A stretch of DNA of 64,000 nucleotides from DASXVX01 sp036504075 (GCA_036504075.1 DASXVX010000032.1:145389-209388); one strand, 5' to 3'. Shown: positions 33,414-41,822, counted from the first letter of the stretch. The notes: generated by a model not told the origin, from the letters alone. A program made the numbers and translations.

Positions 33414-34517
33414 ATGAAACGAATCATGGCGGGGTTGCTTCTGGTTATGATTACATTGCTGTCGGGTGTTGCGTCGGCCTCGGCCTCGGCCTGGCCGCCC
33501 GGGAACGTGGTCACGGTAGACGGTAAGTCCCTGAGGCTCAATGCCGACCCGGTCTGGGTCAACGGTGTCGTGGAGATTCCGGTCGCTCCGGTGGTGGACG
33601 CCCTGGGCGGCACGCTGGTTTACCGGACCGAAACCTTTACGGCGACGATTACCGCCGGCGGCACGACCGTCGTCGCAAAAGTGGGAACGCACGAGGCGAC
33701 GGTGGACGGGCGCAAGGTGGAGTTGTATGCGCCGGTGGTCCTGAAAGACGGCCAGTTGTTCCTGCCGGCCGGATTCCTGCTCTCCACCTTTGGCAGCCGG
33801 TTGGACATTCAGGTTTCGGGCATCAAGAACGAAATCGCTATGGACCTGCTGAAGCAGAGCAGCACGATTACCCTCCCCAACTACGGGATGGCCATGCGGC
33901 AGGACTTGCAAATGAGCGCGGGCGGACAGAAGGCGACTTTCAGCACCACCATTGCCGGACAAGTCCAGGGGAAAAACCTGCTGCTCCTTGTGGGAGTGAA
34001 GTCGCCAGCGCTGCCGGGCAAGGGTGCGGCAGTCATGACGGCCTTCAGGGACGGCAAGATGTATACCAACGCCATGGATAGATCAGGTTGGAAAGCCTTG
34101 AAGCCGGATGCCGCTCTGACCGATGCGCTCAAGTCGGCCTCTTCGATTGACCTCCTGCTCGGGGCTGCCCGGGAGGTTCATCTGGGCCAGCGGGGCGAGA
34201 TGGACGGGGATCTGCTGCAGGAGATCGTCGTCACCTTTGACGGCAAAGCGCTCAAAAAGGTCATGGACCCAGTGCTGAAAGCTATGCTGCCTCCTGACGG
34301 TAACGTTACCATAACGGTGGACTTTCAGCAGGCGACTATGAACGCCGCCATCGACGTGATGACCGGCGCCCTGGTCGCGCAGTCCCTGAAGGTGACAGCC
34401 GTCTACACGCTGGACGACGGCAAGACGAAGACCAACATCCAGATGGTCTTGGACCAGTTCCTCTACATGCATGCCGAGTCCAAGGATATCGACTGGCCGG
34501 CGGACCTGCCCAGGTAG
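33414..34517 (+). CDS. Secreted stalk-domain protein, paralogue of the preceding gene
   Basis: A 367-residue exported protein with a signal peptide (MKRIMAGLLLVMITLLSGVA, then ASASA). The stalk domain is at 35-130 (WVNGVVEIPVAPVVDALGG, KDGQLFLPAGFLLSTFG). Its C-terminus ends IDWPADLPR, like IVWPADLPM in the preceding gene, so the two proteins are related over their full length. GTGGAGG lies 8 nt before ATG 33414. It has its own promoter and terminator. Role unknown. The stalk domain is common in envelope proteins of Bacillota. Confidence 0.75.
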   Translation: MKRIMAGLLLVMITLLSGVASASASAWPPGNVVTVDGKSLRLNADPVWVNGVVEIPVAPVVDALGGTLVYRTETFTATITAGGTTVVAKVGTHEATVDGRKVELYAPVVLKDGQLFLPAGFLLSTFGSRLDIQVSGIKNEIAMDLLKQSSTITLPNYGMAMRQDLQMSAGGQKATFSTTIAGQVQGKNLLLLVGVKSPALPGKGAAVMTAFRDGKMYTNAMDRSGWKALKPDAALTDALKSASSIDLLLGAAREVHLGQRGEMDGDLLQEIVVTFDGKALKKVMDPVLKAMLPPDGNVTITVDFQQATMNAAIDVMTGALVAQSLKVTAVYTLDDGKTKTNIQMVLDQFLYMHAESKDIDWPADLPR

Positions 34518-34530
34518 TCCGACAGCACAA

Positions 34531-34556
34531 AAAGCGCCCGGCAACGCCGGGCGCTT
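34531..34556 (+). terminator. Terminator after the second stalk-protein gene
   Basis: Perfect 12-bp stem AAAGCGCCCGGC / GCCGGGCGCTTT with a 3-nt loop, 14 nt after the stop. Confidence 0.85.
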
Positions 34557-34631
34557 TGCGTTGCGTGAACTATTCAGCACTTATCCGCGTCTATTCAGGG
34601 AGAGGAATCTTCACCAAGGAGGGAGCCGCCA

Positions 34632-35078
34632 ATGCCGTCCCGGAAGGTCATCGAAGAGTTTCTGAAGCAACGTCGCATCGGTGTGGTCGGTGTCTCAAGG
34701 AACCCCAAAGAATTTGCCAACATGATCTATCGGACGCTGCGTGAGAAGGGTTATGAAGTCTACCCCGTAAACCCCAACGCGACCGAAGTAGAAGGAGAGC
34801 CCTGCTATCCATCGGCCAAAGAACTGCCGGAACGTGTGGATGGCGTGCTGGTAATGGTACCGGCCGGCAAGGCCGCTGCGGTCGTGCAGGATTGCCAGGC
34901 GGCCGGGATTTCGCGGGTCTGGCTGCACAGGGGCGCCGGTCCCGGGGCCGTCTCGCCGGAAGCCGTGTCGTTGGCCCGGGCAGCCGGCATGGCCGTCGTG
35001 GATGGCGCGTGCCCGCTGATGTTCCTGGGGAGTTGGCCCCACAAGGTGCACCGGGTGTTCGCCAAGCTTGAAGCCTGA
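34632..35078 (+). CDS. CoA-binding domain protein (YccU-like)
   Basis: A 148-residue single-domain protein of the CoA_binding_2 family: a Rossmann fold with RIGVVGVSRNPKEFANMIYR at the nucleotide loop, VYPVNPNATEVEGEPCYPS, and VVDGACPLMF at the end. Members bind CoA, and some act in protein CoA-thiolation or as stand-alone relatives of succinyl-CoA synthetase. AAGGAGGGAGCC precedes the ATG. It stands alone, after its neighbour's terminator. Confidence 0.88.
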   Translation: MPSRKVIEEFLKQRRIGVVGVSRNPKEFANMIYRTLREKGYEVYPVNPNATEVEGEPCYPSAKELPERVDGVLVMVPAGKAAAVVQDCQAAGISRVWLHRGAGPGAVSPEAVSLARAAGMAVVDGACPLMFLGSWPHKVHRVFAKLEA

Positions 35079-35211
35079 GTTCAGGCTCCGAATCCCGCGC
35101 CGATTCCGCGCCCCCACCTCCGGCGTGACGAACTACGACCCCAGGAGCTTACCTATGTGGTGTTGGCGGCTGTGACAGCGGTATTCCCACGAGTTAGCGT
35201 TACGTGAAATG

Positions 35212-35250
35212 CCCCAAGAAGGAAGCCCCGAGGCACAAACGCCCCGGGGC
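35212..35250 (-). terminator. Terminator of the DUF2325 gene
   Basis: Stem GCCCCGAGGC / GCCCCGGGGC (35225-35234 with 35241-35250, one mismatch), followed on the minus strand by TTCCTTCTT. Confidence 0.75.
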
Positions 35251-35288
35251 AATCGCAAAGAGCACCGCCGCCAACGGAGAACCACTCC

Positions 35289-36425
35289 TCAGTCGGCCGC
35301 CACATTGGCCTGGGCGTTCCAGATCGGGATGATTTCCTGCTCAAAGAGGCTGCGGAGGCCGCTCCAGTTCTCCCGGCTCGTCGCGTAGAATAGCCGGCCA
35401 TGATCCTTGGCCACAGCCTTCACCTTGTCATAGCGCGGGTGCGAGCAATACGAGGTGATCACCACAACGATGTCCGCTCCGGCCACCGCATCGCCAACGC
35501 TTCGGTCGTTTGAAAACGCATCGAGGTAGACAGGCTCTCCACCAAGCCGACCGATGCCATCACGGTAGAACGGCCAATTGCGCCCGCCGACGATCATAAC
35601 CCGGGGCCGACCGGCGAAACAAACGGAGGGCTGCCAATCCGGGTGGTCAGAGTTGTCCTCCCTGCGAACCCGCTGCGGTTGAGCCGCCGCCGCAACCGAG
35701 TCGGGCTTCCCACTCTCATGGACTCTCACAACGGTGCCGCGCACTCGCCCGTCTCTTATCTCCGGCATCATGTAGGCCACGGTCACCACGTCGCCCTCAG
35801 CAGCACCGTTCTCCCGAAGTTCAAAACCGGGAATCAGCACCTCCAGGTCGTTGGCCCTTACCAGCCAATGGCCGTTTTCGCAGTGCTGGACAAAGCCGAC
35901 TCCCTGGATCCGGTCCGGATTGTCGCCACCATCGGCCGAGCGCAGCTTCAAAAAGTAGTACTTGGGCCGGCCATCAGCGAAAACGCCCTCTTTGATTGCC
36001 TTCACCGTGTCGCCGTGCCTGAACCCGGCAGCGGCCACGATTCGCTCCACAACGAGGGTGGTGAGGCCGGTCTCAGTGACCAGCGTTCCGCCACGCAACC
36101 CTTGGTGGAATGTCCCTACGAGGGTGTCAGCCTCCGCAGTCACCGGATCGGCCAACGCAGCAGTGCCCGTTTCGCCCACTGCGTCGGGGACCGGTGAAGA
36201 AATGGCGTCCCGGCGCATTTCCGGCACCGGCAGGGGCGCAGGCTCCTCCCGCTTGTGAACCACGCCATAGTCTCGGAGATCAGACAGCAGGGTCAGGTAC
36301 AGGCGCAGCTGGGTCCACTCCGCTTCAACAGGACGGGACCCCAGCATCTGCTCAAAGAGTTGCTCAGCCCGCAAACGTAGCTCTGCTTGTCCGGCCTCCA
36401 CCCACCACGACTCGTCAGTGATCAC
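35289..36425 (-). CDS. DUF2325 domain protein
   Basis: A 378-residue protein. The last 95 residues are a DUF2325 domain (VMIVGGRNWPFYRDGIGRLG, ADIVVVITSYCSHPRYDKVK). The middle (about 110-260) is beta-rich and resembles an OB- or TRAM-like module but is unassigned. The N-terminus has an acidic helical segment. GTG 36425 was chosen because AGAGGAGG lies 7 nt upstream. Another GTG at 36443 is weaker. It has its own promoter and terminator. DUF2325 proteins are found with nucleic-acid and stress genes. Function here is unknown. Confidence 0.75.
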   Translation of the reverse strand: MITDESWWVEAGQAELRLRAEQLFEQMLGSRPVEAEWTQLRLYLTLLSDLRDYGVVHKREEPAPLPVPEMRRDAISSPVPDAVGETGTAALADPVTAEADTLVGTFHQGLRGGTLVTETGLTTLVVERIVAAAGFRHGDTVKAIKEGVFADGRPKYYFLKLRSADGGDNPDRIQGVGFVQHCENGHWLVRANDLEVLIPGFELRENGAAEGDVVTVAYMMPEIRDGRVRGTVVRVHESGKPDSVAAAAQPQRVRREDNSDHPDWQPSVCFAGRPRVMIVGGRNWPFYRDGIGRLGGEPVYLDAFSNDRSVGDAVAGADIVVVITSYCSHPRYDKVKAVAKDHGRLFYATSRENWSGLRSLFEQEIIPIWNAQANVAAD

Positions 36426-36459
36426 AATCTCTCCTCCTCTCACCTCTCCTGCTCTTCAT

Positions 36460-36488
36460 ATAGTACAATTATTTACCATAATTTACAA
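36460..36488 (-). promoter_or_regulatory. Promoter of the DUF2325 gene
   Basis: On the minus strand TTGTAA (36483-36488), a 17-nt AT-rich spacer and TACTAT (36460-36465), about 35 bp before the chosen start. Confidence 0.7.
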
Positions 36489-37051
36489 GTACAGTTATCG
36501 CCGACGGAGCGCTTCGGAGAATCGTTCACCTCCTGGCCGGCCTGACGTTTGATGCAGAGAGTGGTATACGACCTCGAATTACGGCAAGATTGATAAGGGC
36601 TCGGTTCTTGCACACCGAGCCCGGCGACGCCGTTGTTTAGTCTCCTTGCGGGGTGAGTCCTCACCCGTTACAAGTTAACAGTGAGGAGTTTCAGCTAGAG
36701 GGCCGAGAGAATGAGCCAGAAAACCCGTTCCCCGAGCTTGCTCAAGCGTCTACCCCCTCGAGTTCCCGTGAGGGCGTGCGGATGGGAGATGGTGGCTGTG
36801 GCCTCTGGCTCCTTTTCCGCGCAGCGGTGAGCGTGGTCAAGTTTCGGGGGTTTGTGGGACAATCGCAGTGAAGCGAATGGGGGATAGTTCTGCCACCCCC
36901 TGTCGGGCGATGAAGGCGGCTGAAAGCCCTGGAGCTACTTCTCTTGAAAGCGTGTTCCCCTTGGCCTGGCGGTACGAATTCTAACCCGCTGGTTGTTCAC
37001 CTGGCTGTCGTCCCCGGGGCGCAGCAACCCCGGATGTGCCATCGACGGGCC
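36489..37051. other. 560-bp intergenic region without a confident gene
   Basis: It contains hairpin GGGCTCGGT / ACCGAGCCC (36597-36622) and a near-perfect palindrome GGGTGAG-TC-CTCACCC (36651-36666). Short frames on both strands have no ribosome sites and no recognisable similarity. The base composition is mixed, unlike the neighbouring genes. It may be the remnant of an insertion. Confidence 0.4.
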
Positions 37052-37080
37052 TTGACAAGCCCCGAACTTGTAACTATTAT
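37052..37080 (+). promoter_or_regulatory. Strong sigma-A promoter of the Rrf2 operon
   Basis: TTGACA (37052-37057), 17-nt spacer, TATTAT (37075-37080). Expected transcription start is near 37087, only about 14 nt before the deduced start of the Rrf2 gene, so the leader is very short. Confidence 0.85.
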
Positions 37081-37100
37081 TATTACATGATGGAGGTGTA

Positions 37101-37532
37101 ACGAAGATCGTTACAAGCCGCTTTGCCATCGCAGTCCACATCTTGACCCTGGTTGGAACGGGTGCGGATCAAAGTGTTTTGACGTCCGAATTTATGGCCG
37201 GAAGCATCGGGGTCAACCCGGTGATCGTCCGTAACGTGATTGGTCTGCTGAGGAAGGCAAAGCTCTTGCAGACACAGCAAGGCGTGCCTGGTGCCCGCCT
37301 CGCCCAATCCATGGAAGATGTTACGCTGCTGGATGTCTATCAAGCCGTCAGGGATGACGGGAAGCTCTTCTCCATCCATGACCGGCCGAATCCCGAATGC
37401 TCGGTCGGAAGGAACATCCAGTCAACGCTGGAGACATTCTTTGGCGAAGCGCAGAAAGCAATGGAGGATAGACTGTCTCGCACCACGCTGAGACAAGTTA
37501 TTGAACTCAACCAACTTGAAAGGGACGGGTAA
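37101..37532 (+). CDS. Rrf2-family regulator (YwnA-like), apparent ACG start
   Basis: A winged-helix Rrf2 regulator of about 143 residues. The frame reads KIVTSRFAIAVHILTLVGTG from 37104, the normal family N-terminus one residue in. The codon at the expected initiator position (37101-37103) is ACG. GGAGG lies 4 nt before it, and no ATG, GTG or TTG fits until a TTG at 37143 that would delete the first helix. A single Cys (PECSVG) is present, so there is no Rrf2 Fe-S triad. It precedes an NAD(P)-binding protein by 3 nt, as the YwnA/YwnB pair does in Bacillus, and probably regulates that gene and itself. Confidence 0.8.
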   Translation, partial: TKIVTSRFAIAVHILTLVGTGADQSVLTSEFMAGSIGVNPVIVRNVIGLLRKAKLLQTQQGVPGARLAQSMEDVTLLDVYQAVRDDGKLFSIHDRPNPECSVGRNIQSTLETFFGEAQKAMEDRLSRTTLRQVIELNQLERDG

Positions 37533-37535
37533 AGA

Positions 37536-38174
37536 ATGAAGATCGCATTAATCGGAGCCACAGGTATGATCGGACAGCGGATTCTGCAGGAAGCACTGAC
37601 GCGCGGGCACCAGGTGACCGCCATCGTCCGTGACCCTTCCCGAATGAGCCGGCAGCAAGACAACCTGGCCATCGCGACAGGCGACATTTTCAACCCGGAC
37701 AACATTGCCGCAACCGCGGCTGGTCATGACGTGGTGATCAGCGCCTATGGCCCGAAGTTCGGGGTCGCGCAAGAGCACTTGCTGGTGGACGCGACCCGAG
37801 CGCTGGTGGAAGGTGTGAAGCGATCCGGAGTCTCCCGGCTTCTGGCCGTAGGCGGAGCCGGTGGCCTGGAAGTCGCCCCTGGCGTTCAACTGGTAGACAC
37901 CCCTGAGTTTCCGGCTGTTGTAAAGCCCATTGCCCTGGCCCATCGCGACGCCCTGGCCGTGCTGCAAGCTGCTGACCTGGATTGGACTAATCTCAGCCCG
38001 GCAGCGATGATCGAGCCTGGCGAGCGAACTGGGAAGTACCGTACCGGAACGAACCGGCTCCTCGTGAATGAGCGTGGAGAAAGCCGGATTTCGGCTGAGG
38101 ACTATGCCGTTGCCCTACTTGATGAAGTGGAGAATCCCCGCCACAATCGCCAGCGGTTCACCGTCGCCAACTGA
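37536..38174 (+). CDS. NAD(P)-dependent epimerase/reductase-like protein (YwnB-like)
   Basis: A 212-residue atypical short-chain dehydrogenase. N-terminal NADP motif MKIALIGATGMIGQRILQEA, then VVISAYGPKFG, LLAVGGAGGLEV and DWTNLSPAAMIEPGERTGKY. Members reduce small substrates or sense the NADPH state. It follows the Rrf2 gene closely, and a strong hairpin ends the operon. The specific reaction is not known. Confidence 0.85.
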   Translation: MKIALIGATGMIGQRILQEALTRGHQVTAIVRDPSRMSRQQDNLAIATGDIFNPDNIAATAAGHDVVISAYGPKFGVAQEHLLVDATRALVEGVKRSGVSRLLAVGGAGGLEVAPGVQLVDTPEFPAVVKPIALAHRDALAVLQAADLDWTNLSPAAMIEPGERTGKYRTGTNRLLVNERGESRISAEDYAVALLDEVENPRHNRQRFTVAN

Positions 38175-38180
38175 ACAACC

Positions 38181-38211
38181 CGGCGCCCGGCGGTCATTCC
38201 GCCGGGCGCCG
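38181..38211 (+). terminator. Terminator of the Rrf2 operon
   Basis: Perfect 13-bp stem CGGCGCCCGGCGG / CCGCCGGGCGCCG with TCATT loop, 6 nt after the stop. The U-run is weak. Confidence 0.7.
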
Positions 38212-38334
38212 GTAGTCTGTCAGCCGGGACCGAATCATACCCATCTGTCAAAGAGAGTTAATGCCGGTCCCAGGAATTCGCCACCGGCGAAGTGAAGTAT
38301 ACGCTGGAATTCTGAAAGGTCAGGGGGGATCATC

Positions 38335-38760
38335 GTGGGGTACGTGCTGTTCGGGGACGACTGGGTGAACGCCTACAAGGAATCGCTTGGTCGCAGTGCG
38401 GAGTACCGGAAAGCGGCGGCAAAGTGGGAGTGGCCGCTGGTGCTGAAAGTGCAGAAAGACCCGTCGCTGGGGCTACCGGACGATCTGGCGGTCTATCTGG
38501 ACCTGTGGCATGGCGAGTGCCGCGGGGCCCGCGTCGCCACGGCGGCCGACCTGGAGTCGGCGCCGTACATCGTATCTGCCGACGCCTTTACCTGGAAACA
38601 GGTGCTCGAGAAGAAGATGGAACCCATCGGCGGCATCGTCCGGGGCAAGCTGAAGCTGGCCCGCGGGAGCATTATCACCCTGGCCGGCTATGTGCAGGCG
38701 GCCAAGTACCTGGTCGAGGCGGCGACCGAGGTCGCCACCGACTTCCCGGGGGGACTCTAA
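38335..38760 (+). CDS. SCP2 sterol-transfer-like protein
   Basis: A 141-residue single-domain protein resembling the SCP2 lipid-binding fold (FGDDWVNAYKESLGRSAEYR at the start, GKLKLARGSIITLAGYVQAA near the end). Such proteins hold a hydrophobic ligand in a tunnel. GTG 38335 has GGGGGGATC upstream. Its TAA is directly followed by the GTG of the dehydrogenase, so they are one operon and the ligand may be the dehydrogenase's substrate. Confidence 0.72.
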   Translation: MGYVLFGDDWVNAYKESLGRSAEYRKAAAKWEWPLVLKVQKDPSLGLPDDLAVYLDLWHGECRGARVATAADLESAPYIVSADAFTWKQVLEKKMEPIGGIVRGKLKLARGSIITLAGYVQAAKYLVEAATEVATDFPGGL

Positions 38761-39804
38761 GTGAAAGCAGTTACACTATATGGCGAGAGCGATGTCCGGG
38801 TGGAGGACGTGCCGCTGCCCGAACTGCAGGACCCGTCGGATGCCATCGTGCGGGTGACGCTCGCGGCGATCTGCGGGTCGGACTTGCACTTGCTGCACGG
38901 CACCGTGCCCGGCGTATTGCCGGGAACCGTAATCGGGCATGAATACGTGGGCGTGGTTGAGGAAGTTGGCGCCCAGGTCCGGTCCTTCAAGAAAGGCGAC
39001 CGGGTGGTGGGCGCGTTCCATGTGGCGTGTGGCGTCTGCCCGGCCTGCCGGCGGCGGGACTTTCACCAGTGCCACTTTGGCGGCGTGCTCGGCTACGGGC
39101 TGGGCTTTGGCAACCTGCAGGGCACGCAGGCGGAATACGCCCGCATCCCCTTCGCCGACGTGACCTTGCGCACCGTGCCCGAGCGGCTGTCCGACGAAAT
39201 GGCGCTCTTCTCCGGCGACATTCTGACCACCGCGTACGGCGCCGTGGTCAATTCCGGCCTGCGCCCCGGCGAGTCGGTGGCGGTCATCGGCTGCGGGCCC
39301 GTGGGGCTCATGGCCGTGCAGTCCGCGCTGGCCCTGGGCGCCGGGCGGGTGATGGCCATCGATCTCATGCGGGAGCGGACGGCGTTGGCCGAGCGGCTGG
39401 GCGCCATTCCCGTCGTCGCCTCCGAGTGCAACCCGGTCAGCCGGGTGAACGAGCTGACCGGCGGCGAAGGGGCGGACGTGGTCATCGAGGCCGTGGGCGG
39501 CAGCCGCACCATTCTCATGGCGTTTGACATGGTTCGGGGCGGCGGGCGCATCTCCGCTGTGGGTGTCACCTCCGAGGAGACGTTCCAGATGCCGCTCATG
39601 ACCAGCCTGGTAAAAGATATTACTTTCCGGGTCGGCCTGGCCAACATTCACCGGGATATCGATGCCACTCTGGCCCTGGTGGCCGGCGGGCGCATTGACC
39701 CCACCGTGGTGGTCAGCCACCGGCTGCCGCTTTCCGAAGCCGTGGAAGGTTACCGGCTCTTCGACCAGCGGCAGGCAACAAAAGTCTTGCTCTATCCCCA
39801 GTAA
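38761..39804 (+). CDS. Zinc-dependent alcohol dehydrogenase family protein
   Basis: A 347-residue medium-chain dehydrogenase. Catalytic zinc ligands are C38 and H60/E61 (AAICGSDLH, GHEYVG). The structural zinc has all four cysteines (C90, C93, C96, C104). The NAD motif is VAVIGCGPVGLMAVQ. The protein is complete. It starts on GTG immediately after the SCP2 gene's stop. Substrate is not determined; relatives act on alcohols, polyols and threonine. It is followed at 23 nt by ppnP. Confidence 0.9.
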   Translation: MKAVTLYGESDVRVEDVPLPELQDPSDAIVRVTLAAICGSDLHLLHGTVPGVLPGTVIGHEYVGVVEEVGAQVRSFKKGDRVVGAFHVACGVCPACRRRDFHQCHFGGVLGYGLGFGNLQGTQAEYARIPFADVTLRTVPERLSDEMALFSGDILTTAYGAVVNSGLRPGESVAVIGCGPVGLMAVQSALALGAGRVMAIDLMRERTALAERLGAIPVVASECNPVSRVNELTGGEGADVVIEAVGGSRTILMAFDMVRGGGRISAVGVTSEETFQMPLMTSLVKDITFRVGLANIHRDIDATLALVAGGRIDPTVVVSHRLPLSEAVEGYRLFDQRQATKVLLYPQ

Positions 39805-39827
39805 CACTCCAAGGAGGGCTACCATCC

Positions 39828-40145
39828 ATGTCGCAGTTCGAAGGAGTCAGCGTCGTCAAGGCCGCCAACGTGTACTTTGACGGCAAGGTCACCAGCCGCA
39901 CCGTCCTGTTCGCCGATGGCACCAAGAAGACTCTGGGCATCATGCTCCCCGGCGATTACGAGTTCGGCACCGCCGACGCCGAGGTCATGGAAATCCTGTC
40001 CGGCAGGCTGGACGTGAAGCTGCCCGGCGCCGCCGACTGGAAGACCATTACGGGTCCGGACGTTTTCAACGTCCCGGCGAACAGCCGGTTTGGCCTTAAG
40101 GTCCAGACCGTGACCGACTACATTTGCTCCTACGTAAAGGGCTAG
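39828..40145 (+). CDS. ppnP: Pyrimidine/purine nucleoside phosphorylase PpnP
   Basis: A 105-residue cupin of the PpnP/YaiE (DUF1255) family, with the hallmark VFNVPANSRFGLKV and EILSGRLDVKLPGAADW. It splits nucleosides into base and ribose 1-phosphate, so it fits a genome region rich in purine catabolism. CAAGGAGG precedes the ATG at about 10 nt. It ends at a strong bidirectional terminator. Confidence 0.9.
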   Translation: MSQFEGVSVVKAANVYFDGKVTSRTVLFADGTKKTLGIMLPGDYEFGTADAEVMEILSGRLDVKLPGAADWKTITGPDVFNVPANSRFGLKVQTVTDYICSYVKG

Positions 40146-40163
40146 ACACCGGGCCAGTACTGC

Positions 40164-40207
40164 AAAATGGCTCCCTCCCGCCACCACGGCGGAAGGGAGC
40201 CATTTTT
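40164..40207. terminator. Bidirectional terminator between ppnP and the repeat protein
   Basis: 19-bp stem (40164-40182 with 40188-40206, one mismatch) flanked by AAAA and TTTTT. It serves the plus-strand ppnP and the minus-strand repeat gene, which converge here. Confidence 0.9.
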
Positions 40208-40210
40208 GCT

Positions 40211-41005
40211 TTAGATGACAGCCGACACGTTCAGGTGGGTGTCCGTTCCCGTCCAGGCAATAAAGAGGTCGTCGCCCAGCGCTGCGAGCGACGGCCCGAC
40301 GAAGCTGGTTTCGTTCAGGGTCACCTTACTCACCGCGAACAGCCGGGTGCGGAGCACGTTAAGCCGTTCGTCGGTGCCGGTCCAGCCGAGCGCCAGTTCA
40401 TCGCTCACGCTGGCCAGGGCCGGGGCCGCAAAGCTCCGCTCGTTCAGCGTAATCTTGCGCCCGAAATTGACGCCGTTGTCGGAACTGAGCAGGTTCAGCC
40501 GGGTGTCGGTGCCGGTCCAGGCGAGAAACAGCCGGTCATCGAATGCAAACGCCGACAGGGCCGGACCGACGAAGCTGGTCTCGTTCAGCGTCACCTTTTG
40601 CCCGAAGCTCAGGCCGTCGGTGGAGCTGAGCACGTTCAGATGGGTGTCGGTGCCTGTCCAGCCCAGGAACAGCCGGCCGTCGAAAGCCGCCAGGGCCGGG
40701 CCGTCGGCGCTGAACTCGTTCAGCGTGACCTTGTTCTGGAACGTGGTGCCGTTGTTGGAGCTAATCACGTTCAACCGGGTGTCAAGGCCGGTCCAGGCGA
40801 GAAACAGCTTGCCGTTGAATGCCGCCAGGGCGGGAGCGGCAAAGCTGGTCTCGTTCAGGGTGACCTTGTTGCCGAAGGTGATGCCGCCGTCGCTGGAACT
40901 GAGCAGGTTGAGCCGCTTATCGGTGCCTGTCCAGGCCAGGAACAGCTTCCCGTCGAACGCCGTCAGCGCAGGTGCGGCGAAGCTGGTTTCGTTGAGCGTT
41001 GTCAC
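40211..41005 (-). CDS. Six-repeat propeller-like protein (WTGTD repeats)
   Basis: A 264-residue protein made almost wholly of six repeats of about 44 residues: TLNETSF..PAL, then LFLAWTGTD.RLN.LSS and G..FG.K. The fifth copy is worn and the sixth shortened. The alternating pattern predicts a six-bladed beta-propeller, as in sialidase-like or lectin folds, but no catalytic residues are recognisable. There is no signal peptide, so it is probably cytoplasmic or exported by another route. GTG 41005 starts right at the first repeat. Binding of a sugar or peptide is a guess. Confidence 0.75.
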   Translation of the reverse strand: MTTLNETSFAAPALTAFDGKLFLAWTGTDKRLNLLSSSDGGITFGNKVTLNETSFAAPALAAFNGKLFLAWTGLDTRLNVISSNNGTTFQNKVTLNEFSADGPALAAFDGRLFLGWTGTDTHLNVLSSTDGLSFGQKVTLNETSFVGPALSAFAFDDRLFLAWTGTDTRLNLLSSDNGVNFGRKITLNERSFAAPALASVSDELALGWTGTDERLNVLRTRLFAVSKVTLNETSFVGPSLAALGDDLFIAWTGTDTHLNVSAVI

Positions 41006-41090
41006 GTCTAAACTTCCCCTTTTGCCACCGGTGATTTTGTCAGGGACATATCACTGTATGGCGGGGAGCACCCTTTGGTGACGACGAGAA

Positions 41091-41822
41091 TCAGCCCATC
41101 CCCCGGCGGCGGTGGAGCCGAATCACATACTGGTACCGGTCGCTGCGGTACAGGGCCCGCGACCAGAGCAATCCCTTGCCGGCGCCGGTCCACTCCGTCC
41201 GGATGACCTCCAGCGCCGGCGCACCCTGCGGAATGTCAAGCAGGGTGGCTTCGTCGGCCTGTGCCCCGCGGGCCGCCATGCGCTGCTCCCCGGCCGAGGC
41301 AACAAAGCCGTGCAGGTCCAGGAGCCGGTGCACCGGCACATCGGTCAGCATGCGCGGATCGATCGCGGCGCCCAGTTCCTCAGGCAGGCAGAGGTCCAGG
41401 AGCAGCAGCGGCGCCCCGCCCACCCAGACCAGCCGGCGGGCGTAAAGGACCCGCTCGGCGCCATCCAGGGCGGCGGCCACCTCCGGCATTGGCGTCCGGA
41501 ACTCCTGCAATACCAGTGTCACCTCGGGGTTCATGTGGCGGACCTGCAACTCCTCGAGGTGCCCCGTCAGATCGGTTAGCGTCTCCACGATTGGCTCGGC
41601 GGCCACGTAGGTCCCCCGGCCCACCTTGCGACTGACTACCCCTGCGGCCTCCAGGTCTGAGAGCGCCCGCCGGACGGTGATTCGGCTGACTCCGAACTGC
41701 TCCATGAGCAACCGTTCTGCCGGCAGCGGCTCTTGCGGCTGGTATTGCCCGCTTCGAATCTGCCGGACTAGTACTTCCTTTACCTGCGCGTATAAGGGCA
41801 AATCGCTGCCGGGGTCCAGCAC
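41091..41822 (-). CDS. GntR/HutC-family regulator
   Basis: A 243-residue regulator. The N-terminal winged helix of the GntR type (LPLYAQVKEVLVRQIRSGQY, FGVSRITVRRALSDLEAAG) is followed by a UTRA ligand-binding domain (to residue 240). GGAGGAGGTAATGAGCC precedes GTG 41822. It lies downstream of the oxalate carrier gene in the same direction but after a terminator, so it has its own promoter in the AT-rich DNA at 41860-41920, where a TTCT..TG/CA..AGAA dyad (41879-41901) may be an operator. Control of the oxalate genes is plausible but unproven. Confidence 0.85.
   Translation of the reverse strand: MLDPGSDLPLYAQVKEVLVRQIRSGQYQPQEPLPAERLLMEQFGVSRITVRRALSDLEAAGVVSRKVGRGTYVAAEPIVETLTDLTGHLEELQVRHMNPEVTLVLQEFRTPMPEVAAALDGAERVLYARRLVWVGGAPLLLLDLCLPEELGAAIDPRMLTDVPVHRLLDLHGFVASAGEQRMAARGAQADEATLLDIPQGAPALEVIRTEWTGAGKGLLWSRALYRSDRYQYVIRLHRRRGMG

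Noticed and set aside
36473..36664. 63-codon minus-strand frame before the DUF2325 gene
   Set aside because: No ribosome site, it overlaps a good promoter, and it has no recognisable sequence.
40124..41011. Open frames opposite the six-repeat gene
   Set aside because: They only mirror the repeats of the minus-strand gene. The minus-strand reading gives a regular WTGTD pattern with hydrophobic periodicity, the other does not.
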